DNA of 64,000 bases, taken from assembly GCF_000515335.1 (NCBI RefSeq), contig NZ_KI911563.1:2124056-2188055 (forward strand), read 5' to 3'. Shown here in pieces: positions 8,788 to 16,660 of the stretch. Numbering within the stretch: position 1 is the first letter of the stretch; every line of letters starts with the position of its first letter. The notes beneath the pieces were generated by a model. The model did no database searches and was not told where the DNA came from. It saw only the letters and a program-made list of their open reading frames with translations. Origin of the DNA: Cohnella panacarvi Gsoil 349 (GTDB lineage Bacteria > Bacillota > Bacilli > Paenibacillales > Paenibacillaceae). Both the position numbers and the translations under genes were made by a program.

Positions 8788-9591
8788 ATGGATTTAACTT
8801 TCATGGAGAAATATTGCCATATATCGACGCATGGCGCGGATCAACCCGCTTATACGGTGTCCGCGAACGAACTCATAGATGATCCTGCGGTCATGAGAGA
8901 TTTGCTGGAGCGGAGCAGCGTAGTTCTCAAGGCGATCGGGATGGAGCTTCCCGTATCGTTCCTGGGTCTTGCAGCCTTCGGACTAGCCTCGACGAAACAG
9001 TTGATGATGTCCCAGTACGACCGCGTGCTCGACTTATCGCCGGCAAACTTGACCGTGCAGCTCGTGATGCATAACGAATATGCCCAGATCGTATTCAAGC
9101 TGCATGAGCTGAAGTGGACGGAGCTCCCCGCGGGGACGCCATGCGAGAGAGAAGCCGCCGTCGCGCAAGAATGGGAACGTTACTTCCGGTACGAGTTCAA
9201 TCCGCTCATCGAGAGGATTGCGGTTGCCGGGGGCTTGAAGCCCGACCTCATCTGGAATCAGTTCGGCACGCGGGCGGCGTTCATGATGGATTTCATTCGC
9301 GAGAATACGCCCCAAGGTCCGAAGCGTAGGCGGATCGAGGACGATTTCGAACAACTGGCCGGATTGCCGGCAGCTACGTTCAACCGCAAACGCGGCAATC
9401 CGTTCGACCATAAGCCCGTTTACCTCGATAGTCCCTATAAACCGGGGACGAAAACGATGATTCGTTCGTCCTGCTGCATGTATTATCGTCGCGAGAACGG
9501 GGTTAAATGCTATAACTGTCCGCTCTTGAAAGATGCCGATCGCGCGCAGCGCAAGCTTGAAATCGAAGCTGGGCTGGCTCAGAAAGCGTAA
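8788..9591 (+). CDS. FhuF-like siderophore-iron reductase / (2Fe-2S)-binding protein
   Basis: A 267-residue protein whose C-terminus carries the FhuF-type cluster motif SSCCMYYRRENGVKCYNCPL, that is Cys-Cys-x10-Cys-x2-Cys, near residues 225-245. FhuF-like proteins bind an unusual 2Fe-2S cluster and release iron from ferric siderophores in the cytoplasm. The rest of the protein is helical and poorly conserved. Placement directly behind a Fur box supports an iron-starvation role. It is monocistronic, ended by the terminator at 9609. No siderophore transporter is adjacent. Confidence 0.78.
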   Translation: MDLTFMEKYCHISTHGADQPAYTVSANELIDDPAVMRDLLERSSVVLKAIGMELPVSFLGLAAFGLASTKQLMMSQYDRVLDLSPANLTVQLVMHNEYAQIVFKLHELKWTELPAGTPCEREAAVAQEWERYFRYEFNPLIERIAVAGGLKPDLIWNQFGTRAAFMMDFIRENTPQGPKRRRIEDDFEQLAGLPAATFNRKRGNPFDHKPVYLDSPYKPGTKTMIRSSCCMYYRRENGVKCYNCPLLKDADRAQRKLEIEAGLAQKA

Positions 9592-9608
9592 CGCGCCTAT
9601 GGTTCATG

Positions 9609-9650
9609 GCTCCGATCCCCGGAAATCCGGGGGGTCGGAGCTTTTTGCTT
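9609..9650 (+). terminator. terminator of the FhuF-like gene
   Basis: GCTCCGATCCCC pairs with GGGGGGTCGGAGC around a short AAAT loop region and is followed by TTTTTGCTTT. Confidence 0.88.
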
Positions 9651-9833
9651 TCGTCGCGCTTTCCCGCCTCAAACCCGCGTCCCGCAACGCTTCCGTGCCT
9701 CCAGCCCCATCTTATTGTCCGACTTAAGTCGGCGGGAATATTAGGCGTATCGCCTGTTTCCAGCCCTATCCGAAATATGGTTAGCTAAGTGGTGTTGATT
9801 GGAAACGATAGGGGCAGGAGGCATTATAATAGC

Positions 9834-11066
9834 ATGCGGCTACGAACGGCAACTTTATGGGTAACGGCTTTGTTACTCGCAAACTCGGTACAGACTTCGG
9901 CATTCGCGCAGGCGACGATCCCCGTTTTCAAGGATATTAAGGGGCATTGGGCGGAACGAACGATTGCGGCGATGGTCGATCGAGGCATACTTGACGGGTA
10001 TCCGAACGGCACCTTCAAGCCCAACGACCCGGTGAAGGTCGACCAGTTCATCAAGATGCTCGTTCTCTCGTACACGGAATTGCATCAGGACGGCGAACGA
10101 AGCTGGAGCACAAGCTTCGTGCAATCTTTGAGCGCGGAGAATCAGACGATTCTGATGCAGGATTATCGGTATTACGACTTCAAGCCGGTAACGGCGGGTT
10201 ATTGGGCGAAGCCCTACATCGACGTCGCCAGCGATTTGCATTTGCTGAACAAGAGCCGGTATAGCGACTTCCAAGGCGATATGACGCGGGAGAACGTAGC
10301 GGAGATCGTATATTATACGCTGCAGGAGACGGAGTTTCTGGAGGATTCGGCCTTTAGCCAACAGACGGCCCGGTCTTACGGAGATTTGCAAAGCGCGACG
10401 GAGAGAGAGCGGAAATTCATCGCCGAGGCGCTCGTCAAGGGCATTATGCTGGGCTACCCGAACGGTAATTTCGGCGTCGGAGACAAAGTAACCCGCGCCG
10501 AAGCGCTCGCGGTATTGAATCGGCTGACCGATAAGAAGCAGCGTATCGCGGTCTCCGCGCCGACGGGAGGCTTGCAGCTATCCGTGCCGACCGCCGGCGG
10601 GGCGAGGACCGTCACGTTCCCGGACCAACGCATGCGGGACGCCTACGACGTATTGAAGGCAGCGGGAACGTTGCGCGGCGCGAACCATGATCTGCTCGAT
10701 ACGAAGCTTCGTCTGTTCAAGGATAAGACGGAGATGGACGAGGTGATTGCCCAGCCGGCCGGATCGGCGAAGCCGACGGAGGAGACGACGCTGTGGCTCG
10801 ATCCGCAGTACGACGCGTACGGCATTACGGTTCGCCTGCGGGACGGCGCGCTCGCCCGCAATCAAGAAGCGATCGATCTGTTCTCTAACTTCCTGTTCGG
10901 CTACGATGCCTCGACGTTCCGCACGCTGTTCGCCGACACGACTTCGAAAGTCGCGGCCGGCAAGCCCGTCAGCTCCTCGCAAACTTCTATCGCCGGCGAC
11001 GCGGTCCAGATCATCGTCGACTCGACGACGAAGACGGTCATCTTCTCGGTTAGCAAGAAGAAGTAA
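9834..11066 (+). CDS. secreted S-layer homology (SLH) domain protein
   Basis: A 410-residue exported protein. A signal peptide MRLRTATLWVTALLLANSVQTSAFA ends near residue 25. Three SLH units follow: FKDIKGHWAERTI ... GYPNGTFKPND near 32-80, a divergent unit around GYWAKPYIDVA ... MTRENVAEIVYYTL near 125-175, and SYGDLQ ... GIMLGYPNGNFGVGDKVTRAEA near 183-230. SLH modules bind pyruvylated cell wall polysaccharide, so the protein is probably wall-anchored. The C-terminal 180 residues are unrecognised. I chose the ATG at 9834 because the signal peptide begins there; AGGAGG is 12 bases upstream, a longer spacing than usual. The 50-bp repeat array follows. Confidence 0.85.
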   Translation: MRLRTATLWVTALLLANSVQTSAFAQATIPVFKDIKGHWAERTIAAMVDRGILDGYPNGTFKPNDPVKVDQFIKMLVLSYTELHQDGERSWSTSFVQSLSAENQTILMQDYRYYDFKPVTAGYWAKPYIDVASDLHLLNKSRYSDFQGDMTRENVAEIVYYTLQETEFLEDSAFSQQTARSYGDLQSATERERKFIAEALVKGIMLGYPNGNFGVGDKVTRAEALAVLNRLTDKKQRIAVSAPTGGLQLSVPTAGGARTVTFPDQRMRDAYDVLKAAGTLRGANHDLLDTKLRLFKDKTEMDEVIAQPAGSAKPTEETTLWLDPQYDAYGITVRLRDGALARNQEAIDLFSNFLFGYDASTFRTLFADTTSKVAAGKPVSSSQTSIAGDAVQIIVDSTTKTVIFSVSKKK

Positions 11067-11083
11067 TTCGCGAGGCGTCGGAG

Positions 11084-11740
11084 TGCCGCTTATCGGACTC
11101 GCGCTGCGGGGGCAGCGATTTAGCGACATGTAGTGCCGCTAATTGGACTCGCGCTGCGGGGTCGGCTATTTATCGGCATGTGGTGCCGCTTATCGGGCTC
11201 GCGCTGCGGGGGCGGCGTTTTAGCGGCTTGCGGTGCCGCTAACCGGGCTCGCGCTGCGGGGTCGGCGATTTAGCGGCATGCGGTGCCGCTAATTGGACTC
11301 GCGCTGCGGGGGCAGCGATTTAGCGGCATGTGGTGCCGCTAATTGGACTCGCGCTGCGGGGGCGGCGATTTAGCGGCATGTGGTGCCGCTAATTGGACTC
11401 GCGCTGCGGGGGCGGCGATTTAGCGGCATGTGGTGCCGCTAATTGGACTCGCGCTGCGGGGGCGGCGATTTAGCGGCATGCGGTGCCGCTTATCGGGCTC
11501 GCGCTGCGGGGGCAGCGATTTAGCGGCATGCGGTGCCGCTAATCGGACTCGCGCTGCGGGGGCGGCGATTTAGCGGCATGCGGTGCCGCTAACCGGGCTC
11601 GCGCTGCGGGGGCAGCGATTTAGCGGCATGCGGTGCCGCTAATCGGACTCGCGCTGCGGGGGCGGCGATTTAGCGGCATGCGGTGCCGCTAACCGGGCTC
11701 GCGCTGCGGGGGCGGCGATTTAGCGGCATGCGGTGCCGCT
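11084..11740. repeat. thirteen tandem 50-bp repeats with a hairpin in each unit
   Basis: The anchor GCGCTGCGGG recurs at 11101, 11151 and every 50 bp to 11701 without a single indel, giving 13 full units plus a 7-bp partial unit. Each junction carries the inverted repeat TAGCGGCA-N5-TGCCGCTA (with minor variants in the first units). The variable segment alternates among AATTGGACTC, TATCGGGCTC, AACCGGGCTC and AATCGGACTC; units 5-8 are almost identical and units 10-13 alternate two types, suggesting recent expansion, partly as 100-bp dimers. A 50-bp period is not a multiple of three, so the array is unlikely to be coding. It separates the SLH gene from the convergent nas operon. Confidence 0.95.
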
Positions 11741-11742
11741 AA

Positions 11743-11781
11743 AAAGGGATAGGACGGCGATTAACGCCGACCTATCCCTTT
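11743..11781. terminator. strong bidirectional terminator at the end of the nas operon
   Basis: AAAGGGATAGG and CCTATCCCTTT arms plus an inner CGGCG/CGCCG stem form a long hairpin ten bases past the nasC stop codon, immediately next to the repeat array. Confidence 0.85.
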
Positions 11782-11790
11782 GCCACGTAT

Positions 11791-13911
11791 TTAGGAGAAC
11801 AGCGGCGAGATCCGGACCGCGCAGGATTTAAAGCCCGGCATGCGGCAGGTAGGATCGAGGGCGGGATTCGTCACTTTGTTCACGTTCTGCGTGTCGCCCC
11901 AGTGCATCGGCACGAACACGGTGTCCTCGCGAATCCCGTTCGTGAACCGGCTGCGCAGCACGACGACGCCTCTGCGCGATGCCAGCCGAACGAGCGTTCC
12001 GTCCTTGATGCCGAGTCGCCGCGCCGTTCGCGGGTGGATCTCCACGTACGACTCGACGTCGCGCGCGGCGAGAGAATGGCTTCGCCTCGTCTGGACGCCC
12101 GTCAGATAGTGCGTCAACACCCTGCCCGTCGTCAAGCAAAGCGGGTACAGATCGTCCGTCGGCTCGTCGGGCAGGTGGTTCGCGACCGGTATTAGCTCCG
12201 CCTTCCCGCCTGGATGAGCGAAGGACGATTCGAACAGGCGGTTCGTCCCTTTATGCTCCGGATCGGGACACGGCCAGTACACGCCTTCTTCCTGGCGCAA
12301 CCTCTCGTACGTAATGCCGTAATAATCGGCATGCCCGCCTTTGCTGGCGATCCGAAGCTCTTCGAAAATCTGCTCTGCGGATTCGTATGCAAACCATTGC
12401 TCTTTGCCGAAGCTCTTCGCGATGCCGCACATCACTTGCCAATCGTGCTTCGCCTCTCCGGGCGCAGGCCGACTGCCTTCTCTTAGAAGGACGCGGCCCT
12501 CGAGGTTGGTCAGCGTGCCTTCGTTCTCGATATAGGCCGTTGCCGGCAGCACCAGATCGGCCATGCGAGCCGTCTCCGATAGGAACATATCCGCGACGAC
12601 AAGATAATCCAGCTTCCTAAGCCCTTCTTCCACGAAGTTCGCGTTCGGGTTCGAGACGATCGGATTGGAACTCATGACAATCAGAGCGCGAATTTCCTGC
12701 TGGTGGATTTTCTCCATCATTTCGTACGCGGACACGCCCTTGCCCGGCAAGCTATGGGGATCGACTCCCCATACGCCGGCGATATACGCGCGATCTTCGG
12801 CATTCTCGATCAGCCGGTAACCCGGCAATTGATCGGCCTTCTGCCCGTGCTCCCTGCCTCCTTGACCGTTGCCTTGGCCGGTAACGGCTCCATAACCGGA
12901 GCCGGGCTTGCCGATCTTGCCGGTCATCAGCACGAGATTAAGGAAGCCTCGCACGGCCATATAGCCGTCGGTCTGCTGCTCCACGCCCCTGGCGGTGAAC
13001 ACCATGCCGGAAGCCGCTTTGCCGTATGCGCTCGCCGCTTTGCGAATGTCCGCGGAAGGAACGCCGGTCAACTCCGCGATTTCTTCCAAATCCAGCTGAT
13101 TGAGGTGCGCCTTCAGCTCGCCGTAACCGGTCGTTCGCTCGTTTAAGAACAGCGGATCGACCAAGCCTTCCTCGAGCACGACTTTCTGCAAACCGTTGGC
13201 AAGCGCCGCGTCCATCCCCGGCTTGACCTTCAGGTGCAGGTCCGCCATTGCCGTCGTCCCCGTCTCGCGCGGATCGATGACGATGAAAAAGGCGCCGTTC
13301 TCTTTCGCCCTCGTGAAGTAAGGCATAAGCGTCGGCTGGCACTCCGCGATGTTCGTGCCCGCCAGAATAATACACTTCGCAAGGCCGATATCCGATAACG
13401 GGTTCGTAAGCCCCCGGTCGACGCCGAACGCTTTGTTGCCCGCCGACGCGGCGGCGGACATGCAGAAGCGCCCGTTGTAGTCGATGTACTTGGTCTGCAG
13501 GGCGACGCGGGCGAACTTGCCGAGCAAATACGCGGACTCGTTCGTCAGGGAGCCGCCGCCGTAGACGCCGATCGAATCGTAGCCATATCGGCTGCGAAGC
13601 TCCGAAAACTTATGATGAATGCGGTTGTAGGCTTCATCCCATGAGATACGCACGAATTCGCCGTCGATGCGCGCCATCGGATATAGGATGCGCTCGGCCG
13701 TGAGCGCATGCTGGTATGCGTTCATGCCTTTAATGCATAGCCGGCCTTCGGATGCGGCGTTCGGTTTCGGGACTACCGTGAATATAGGCGCCTTGCCCGC
13801 GGACTTCTCTTCGATGACTTGCATCTTGCATTGCACGCTGCAGAACGGACATTGCGTGTCGAAGACCGACCTTGTCTCGTGCGATTCGGCGGAATTAAGG
13901 TTTACGCTCAT
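11791..13911 (-). CDS. nasC: assimilatory nitrate reductase catalytic subunit
   Basis: A 706-residue cytoplasmic molybdopterin oxidoreductase that reduces nitrate to nitrite. The N-terminal 4Fe-4S motif is CPFCSVQCKM with Cys21, Cys24, Cys28 and Cys59. The molybdopterin-binding core follows, with GVYGGGSLTNESAYLLGKFAR, GKPGSGYGAVTGQGNGQGG and the C-terminal dinucleotide-binding domain (LCLTTGRVLTHYLTGVQTRRS). It lacks a C-terminal 2Fe-2S domain, like the Bacillus enzyme, which takes electrons from NasB. The ATG directly follows the nasB stop codon and is preceded by AGGTGAG, so the two are translationally linked. It is the last gene of the operon. Confidence 0.9.
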   Translation of the reverse strand: MSVNLNSAESHETRSVFDTQCPFCSVQCKMQVIEEKSAGKAPIFTVVPKPNAASEGRLCIKGMNAYQHALTAERILYPMARIDGEFVRISWDEAYNRIHHKFSELRSRYGYDSIGVYGGGSLTNESAYLLGKFARVALQTKYIDYNGRFCMSAAASAGNKAFGVDRGLTNPLSDIGLAKCIILAGTNIAECQPTLMPYFTRAKENGAFFIVIDPRETGTTAMADLHLKVKPGMDAALANGLQKVVLEEGLVDPLFLNERTTGYGELKAHLNQLDLEEIAELTGVPSADIRKAASAYGKAASGMVFTARGVEQQTDGYMAVRGFLNLVLMTGKIGKPGSGYGAVTGQGNGQGGREHGQKADQLPGYRLIENAEDRAYIAGVWGVDPHSLPGKGVSAYEMMEKIHQQEIRALIVMSSNPIVSNPNANFVEEGLRKLDYLVVADMFLSETARMADLVLPATAYIENEGTLTNLEGRVLLREGSRPAPGEAKHDWQVMCGIAKSFGKEQWFAYESAEQIFEELRIASKGGHADYYGITYERLRQEEGVYWPCPDPEHKGTNRLFESSFAHPGGKAELIPVANHLPDEPTDDLYPLCLTTGRVLTHYLTGVQTRRSHSLAARDVESYVEIHPRTARRLGIKDGTLVRLASRRGVVVLRSRFTNGIREDTVFVPMHWGDTQNVNKVTNPALDPTCRMPGFKSCAVRISPLFS

Positions 13912-16272
13912 CTATCTCACCTGACCTATCGCAGCTTCCGACTGCCGTTGTGTAGTGCTGCCCTCTCGAGCATCCTCGGCCCATTCCAGTTGCCGGTCCA
14001 GCAAACCTTGCCGATAAGCGCGGTTAAAGAGCTGCTCTCGCAGGTTGATCAAGCCGACGCGGTCGATCCATTCGCCCGTCGTCTCCCCGTACCAGCCGTT
14101 CTCGGCATAGGCTTGCAGGAACGCCGCCGCCATCTCGATCGCGCCGCCGTCCTCGGACTCGGTGCACAATAGCTGCGCTTGGCGCAACGTCCCTCGAGCG
14201 TTGCCGCCCACGTGCAGCTCCCAGCCGCCCGGCGCCCCGACGATGCCGAGGTCCTTGGCGAGCGTGCCCGCCCGGTGCAGCGGACTGCCTGATACGGCGA
14301 CCGCGACAGGCGCGGGCGTCTGCGCGCGCTCCAGTCGGCGTTCCAACTCCGCGGCAAGGCTAACCGAGTCCTGAAGCGCAAGAGGGTCGTACGCCATGCC
14401 GTCGCAGGCGGTCACCGACACCGGATAGCCATAAGAGCGGCCGGCTACAGGCATGTTCAACGCAACTTCCACGTCGGCTACCCGTTCGCGAACGACGCCG
14501 AGCAGATCAAGCCGTCCATCGCTAAGCTTCGCGTGCGGGATGCCGTATGTCTCGATAACATCCGCGATATTGCGAAGCTGATCGGCTCCGACATATCCGC
14601 CGTACGTGCGGGGCCGCACCTTGTAGGTACCGTCCGCTAGCGCAGGCGAAGAGGAAGCAGCGGCAGCTGGACCATGCGCACATCCCAGATAATAACGAAT
14701 CGCGGGGCCGCACTTCTCGCAGCCGTCCGTCGTCAGCCACCCGAGTCCGGCTCGCGCGGCTGCCGAAGACGCATATCCGCCTAACGCGATCGCCTGCCTC
14801 AACTCGTCATGAGCCAGCGACGTGCAAGCACATACCGTCTCTTTGGGCGTTTCCGCACCCGCTCCGTTCTCCAGCGTCACTTTCAGGAGCGCCGAGACGA
14901 GAGGTTTGCACCCGCCGCATGAGCTGGACGCTCTCGTGCATTCCCGAACCTGCTCGAACGTCTCGAGCCCTTCCTGCCGAATCGCCGTCACGATCATTCC
15001 CTTGGACACGCCGTTGCAGGAACAGATCGTCTCTTTGTCCGACAGCTCGCAGACGTAAGACTCATCCGCATCCGCGCCTTGCCCGCCGCCTTGCTTCGCT
15101 TCGAGAACGGACACATCGGCGCCTTGCTTAATATAGCCGAGCAGTTGATTGCCCTCCGAGCTATCGCCGTACAGTACCGCGCCGACGATTCGGTTGCCTT
15201 GGACGGTCACTTTCTTGTACGTCCGGTTGATCGTATTCATTACCTTGAGAGAAGCCGTCACTTCCGTATCGCGAATTTCCCCGGCGGAGAATACTTCGAC
15301 TCCCGACACCTTCAGTTGCGAATACAATACCGAGCCTTGATACCCCTCGGTCGCCGAGCCGCAGACCGCTTTGGCTAGCACTTTACCTTGCTCGTAGAGC
15401 GGCGCGACGAGCCCGTACACCGTGCCTCTATGCTCCGCGCATTCCCCGACCGCATAGACGTTCGGAATGCTGGTCTCCATCCGATCGTTCACGACGATCG
15501 CGCGGTTGACCGCTATGCCGGAATCGATGGCCAGTTGCACGTTCGGCTTGATGCCGACGGCCATGACAACCAGATCGGCGAGCACCCTCGTTCCGTCCTT
15601 GAACTGCAGCCCTTCCGCGCGCTTGCGTCCGATCACTTTCTCCGTATGCTTTTCAAGCAGGAACCGCATTCCCTGAGACTCCAGCTCCGCCCGCAACAGC
15701 TCGGCCGCGTCGGGGTCCAACTGACGATCCATCAGATGATGGAAAATGTGGACGACGCTAACCTCCATGCCCAAATTGAGCAATCCCCGCGCCGCTTCTA
15801 ATCCGAGCAACCCCCCGCCTATTACGACGGCACGCTTATGTTTGCGGGACGCTTCGAGCATCGTATTGCAATCGCTGATATCGCGGAATGCCGTAACCCC
15901 GGGCAAATCTCCTCCCGGAAGATTCAGCATGAACGGAAGCGATCCCGTTGCTAGGATGAGCCTATCGTACTTCACGGTTATGCCTTGCTCGCTTAAGACT
16001 TCTTGCTTCAACGTGTCGATCGCGATGACAGGGTCTCCGGCATGGAGCGCAATGCCGCGGTCTTTGTACCACTGCCAGTCGTTGATCGTAATGTCGGAAA
16101 TCCGCGTGTCGCCTTGCAGCACCTTGGAGAGCATGATGCGATTGTAGTTCGGGTGCGGTTCCCGTCCGAATATCGTAATCTCGAACCGATCCGGCTCGAG
16201 CTTAAGGATCTCTTCGATGCATCGCACGCCGGCCATGCCGTTGCCGATGAGCACAAGCTTTAACTTCTCCAT
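13912..16272 (-). CDS. nasB: nitrate reductase electron-transfer subunit (NasB-type flavoprotein)
   Basis: A 786-residue protein that passes electrons from NAD(P)H to NasC. In order it has an FAD-binding domain (VLIGNGMAGVRC near residue 7), an NAD-binding segment (VVIGGGLLGLEAARGL near 148), a BFD-type 2Fe-2S domain (ETICSCNGVSKG ... CTRASSSCGGCKPL near 418-455), a second cysteine cluster (VCACTS ... GCEKCGPA), then a C-terminal half related to nitrite/sulfite reductase. In that half the cluster ligands seen in nasD are mostly lost: NasD GCPRNCAEA corresponds to GSPLHRAGT here. It is thus a carrier rather than a reductase. Start supported by GAGAGG and GAGGG upstream. Confidence 0.87.
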   Translation of the reverse strand: MEKLKLVLIGNGMAGVRCIEEILKLEPDRFEITIFGREPHPNYNRIMLSKVLQGDTRISDITINDWQWYKDRGIALHAGDPVIAIDTLKQEVLSEQGITVKYDRLILATGSLPFMLNLPGGDLPGVTAFRDISDCNTMLEASRKHKRAVVIGGGLLGLEAARGLLNLGMEVSVVHIFHHLMDRQLDPDAAELLRAELESQGMRFLLEKHTEKVIGRKRAEGLQFKDGTRVLADLVVMAVGIKPNVQLAIDSGIAVNRAIVVNDRMETSIPNVYAVGECAEHRGTVYGLVAPLYEQGKVLAKAVCGSATEGYQGSVLYSQLKVSGVEVFSAGEIRDTEVTASLKVMNTINRTYKKVTVQGNRIVGAVLYGDSSEGNQLLGYIKQGADVSVLEAKQGGGQGADADESYVCELSDKETICSCNGVSKGMIVTAIRQEGLETFEQVRECTRASSSCGGCKPLVSALLKVTLENGAGAETPKETVCACTSLAHDELRQAIALGGYASSAAARAGLGWLTTDGCEKCGPAIRYYLGCAHGPAAAASSSPALADGTYKVRPRTYGGYVGADQLRNIADVIETYGIPHAKLSDGRLDLLGVVRERVADVEVALNMPVAGRSYGYPVSVTACDGMAYDPLALQDSVSLAAELERRLERAQTPAPVAVAVSGSPLHRAGTLAKDLGIVGAPGGWELHVGGNARGTLRQAQLLCTESEDGGAIEMAAAFLQAYAENGWYGETTGEWIDRVGLINLREQLFNRAYRQGLLDRQLEWAEDAREGSTTQRQSEAAIGQVR

Positions 16273-16296
16273 CCCTCGTCACCTCTCCCTTGCTGC

Positions 16297-16632
16297 TTAC
16301 GAGACGAGAATATGTTCGTCATCGACATGAAGCCATATCGTTCCGGAAACCTCGTCGACTTCCACCTCGAACGTCGTCACGCAGCCTTCGTCCGGCGCTT
16401 GCACGAGACCGTCCGTCAGATTGATTTTCCAATCGTGCAGCGGGCAGAATACGTGATGATCGCACACGATTCCTTCCGAAAGCTTGCCGCCCTTATGCGG
16501 GCACCGGTTCTCCACGGCCCGGAAAGTGCCGTCCGAAAGTTTAAACAATGCGATTTCGAGCTCGCCGATCCGTATCGTGCGCGACCTGCGTTCTCCGATT
16601 TCCGAGATCGATCCGATTGCGATTCGTTTCAT
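16297..16632 (-). CDS. nasE: nitrite reductase small subunit, Rieske-type
   Basis: A 111-residue protein with one Rieske 2Fe-2S domain: CPHKGG and CPLHDW give the Cys-x-His ... Cys-x2-His ligands near residues 43-65. NirD/NasE proteins partner the large siroheme subunit in reducing nitrite to ammonium. The ATG at 16632 follows AGGAGGGGG seven bases upstream; a Met eight codons earlier lies before that ribosome binding site. It sits between nasD and nasB, whereas in Bacillus subtilis nasE follows nasD downstream of nasBC. Confidence 0.88.
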   Translation of the reverse strand: MKRIAIGSISEIGERRSRTIRIGELEIALFKLSDGTFRAVENRCPHKGGKLSEGIVCDHHVFCPLHDWKINLTDGLVQAPDEGCVTTFEVEVDEVSGTIWLHVDDEHILVS

Positions 16633-16660
16633 GCTGCTTCCCCCTCCTTCTCTCATCCGA

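Noticed and set aside
11084-11740. The 50-bp tandem array considered as a CRISPR
   Set aside because: Units are contiguous, with no unique spacers between repeats, and no cas gene is near; sub-type differences sit inside the unit.
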